Below are positions 63,101 through 64,000 of a stretch of 64,000 bases of DNA, piece after piece. Source of the DNA: Flabesymbios commensalis. Its lineage: Eukaryota > Annelida > Polychaeta > Terebellida > Flabelligeridae. A model generated the notes under the pieces. That model did no database searches. It worked only from the letters and a program-made list of their open reading frames with translations, and was not told the origin of the DNA. Location of the stretch: NCBI GenBank assembly GCA_964017125.1, contig OZ024902.1, forward strand, positions 106,870,560 to 106,934,559, given 5' to 3'. The translations under genes were made by a program, and so were the position numbers. The first letter of the stretch is position 1. Each line of letters begins with the position of its first letter.

Positions 63101-64000
63101 AGCACAGTTTACCGAATATCAGTCGTGTGAAAGTGAATAGTGGCCGATAGGCGGCCATTTTGAATTTTAATGATTTTGTTTTATAGTAATGGTCTAGTCA
63201 TCTAGCACGGTTTATCAAATAACGGCCATGTGAAAGTGAATAATGGCCAAAAGGTGGCTATTTTGAATATGATCAAGTCGAAATTTTCCAAGATACATCC
63301 TTTCCTGATATCTCACATTTTGTTTTATAGTTATGGTTTAGCTATCTAGCACGGTTTACCCAATATCAGGCCTGTCGAGGTAAATAATGGCCGATAGGCG
63401 GCCATTTTGAATTTGATCGAGTTGAAATTTTTCAAGATGCATCCTCGCCTGAAACCTTACAATTTGTTTTATAGTAATGGTGTAGCTATCTTAAGCGTTT
63501 TCATGATATTCCGCAATATCAGGCCTGTCGAGGCGAATAATTACCGATAGGCGGCCATTTTGAATTTTATCGACATGAAATTTTTCAAGATGCATCCTCT
63601 CCTGAAACCTCACAATTTGTTTCATAGTAATGGTGTAGCTATCTTGAGCGGTTTTCATGATATTCCGAAAAATATTTCAGTTGGATTTACCGATGTTATA
63701 AATTAGGTCAAAGTGCTGGGTCAACTTTAAGGTCAAGGTCTGAAAACCTGAAAAGGCACAACTAGGGACCTTAGAGAACATGTATGTGCAATACAGTAGT
63801 TTTCGAGATCTGCTCCGGAAACAAAGTGTGTCAAAATGTCTAAATAGGTCATAGTTCTGATCCAAAAGTAGGTCAAAGTTCATATACCCCAAAAGGCACA
63901 ACTAGACCCCCTAGAGATGTTGTGTGTAAAATTTGAAGACAATCGGACAAGTACTTTCTGAGATATGCTCTGGAAACGAAATGTTCACGGACGGCCCAAC
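60150..64000 (+). repeat. Array-bearing element, 11 or more units, interrupted and cut by the window end
   Basis: A partial unit at 60150-60190 continues after 62103. Eleven marks TTTTATAGTAATGGTCTAGC occur near 62213, 62361, 62503, 62648, 62787, 62929, 63081, 63184, 63329, 63472 and 63625, mostly 139-153 bp apart. From about 63665 the second module follows (AAGGCACAACTAG, GATATGCTCTGGAAACG) up to the window end. Confidence 0.8.
60191..62103 (-). mobile_element. Non-autonomous element with phased GGTTTCGGACGTAC motifs (copy B)
   Basis: Ends GGGCGATTCCAC and, inverted, GGGCAATTCCATGG. ATAT lies on both sides (60187-60190, 62104-62107) and the flanks join into an uninterrupted repeat unit (CCCAATATCAGGC), so this is an insertion of 1,913 bp. 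Minus-strand motifs lie at 62078, 61908, 61717, 61696, 61512, 60916, 60725 and 60534; two plus-strand ones lie at 60687 and 60703. No coding capacity was seen. Confidence 0.85.

Noticed and set aside
59681-64000. RTF2 first exon within the window
   Set aside because: Searched the - strand for the conserved start (Met-Gly-Cys-Asp-Gly-Gly); nothing matched in the repeats, so it probably lies beyond 64000.

Overview
The window reads as nuclear DNA of an invertebrate animal, probably a lophotrochozoan and possibly a mollusc. It is AT-rich, has spliced genes with GT-AG introns, and is dominated by transposons and tandem repeats. The mollusc guess rests on repeat style only (ends reading AACAAGAGGCC, AGGTCAAGGTCA-bearing arrays) and is weak. 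No prokaryotic feature is present and most short open frames are repeat shadows.

Three host genes can be supported. (1) On the + strand, exons at 1666-1729, 2171-2301 and 13441-13661 form the 3' end of a multi-pass membrane protein, best guess a NIPA/DUF803-like transporter. Its last intron holds a roughly 10-kb Ty3/gypsy-type LTR retrotransposon fossil (3506-13287). (2) On the - strand, seven exons between 59680 and 26079 encode nearly all of the replication termination factor RTF2. All junction phases agree, and one intron of 28,440 bp (27561-56000) separates exons that code for the two halves of one zinc-binding region. (3) Nested in that intron on the + strand, 37628-38824 is a single-exon GT14 protein (core-2/I-branching beta-1,6-GlcNAc-transferase family). 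The residues aligned with the catalytic Glu and the two UDP-binding basic residues of GCNT1 are changed.

Layout: 1-1070 end of an array-bearing transposon with a nested TTAA MITE; 1666-13661 membrane-protein gene and LTR fossil; 13662-19600 AT-rich 3' flank; 19603-23200 MITE, a roughly 400-bp satellite and a G-tract insertion; 24750-24913 SINE; 25904-25981 hairpin in the RTF2 3' flank; 26079-27560 RTF2 3' exons; 28-36 kb palindromic MITEs and array elements; 37.6-39.1 kb GT14 gene and a piggyBac-like MITE; 42.7-44.1 kb nuclear-receptor-half-site-like array; 47.67-55.19 kb a large element with 1.1-1.3 kb inverted ends; 56-59.7 kb RTF2 5' exons; 58-64 kb array elements.

The least explained signal is a pair of loci (50016-51805 and 60191-62103) built from a 14-bp motif, GGTKTCGGACGTAC. 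It recurs at preferred distances of about 168, 190 and 21-22 bp in both loci, although the sequences between the motifs look unrelated. The second locus has inverted ends GGGCRATTCCA and sits inside a tandem-repeat unit flanked by ATAT on both sides, so it is a mobile element.
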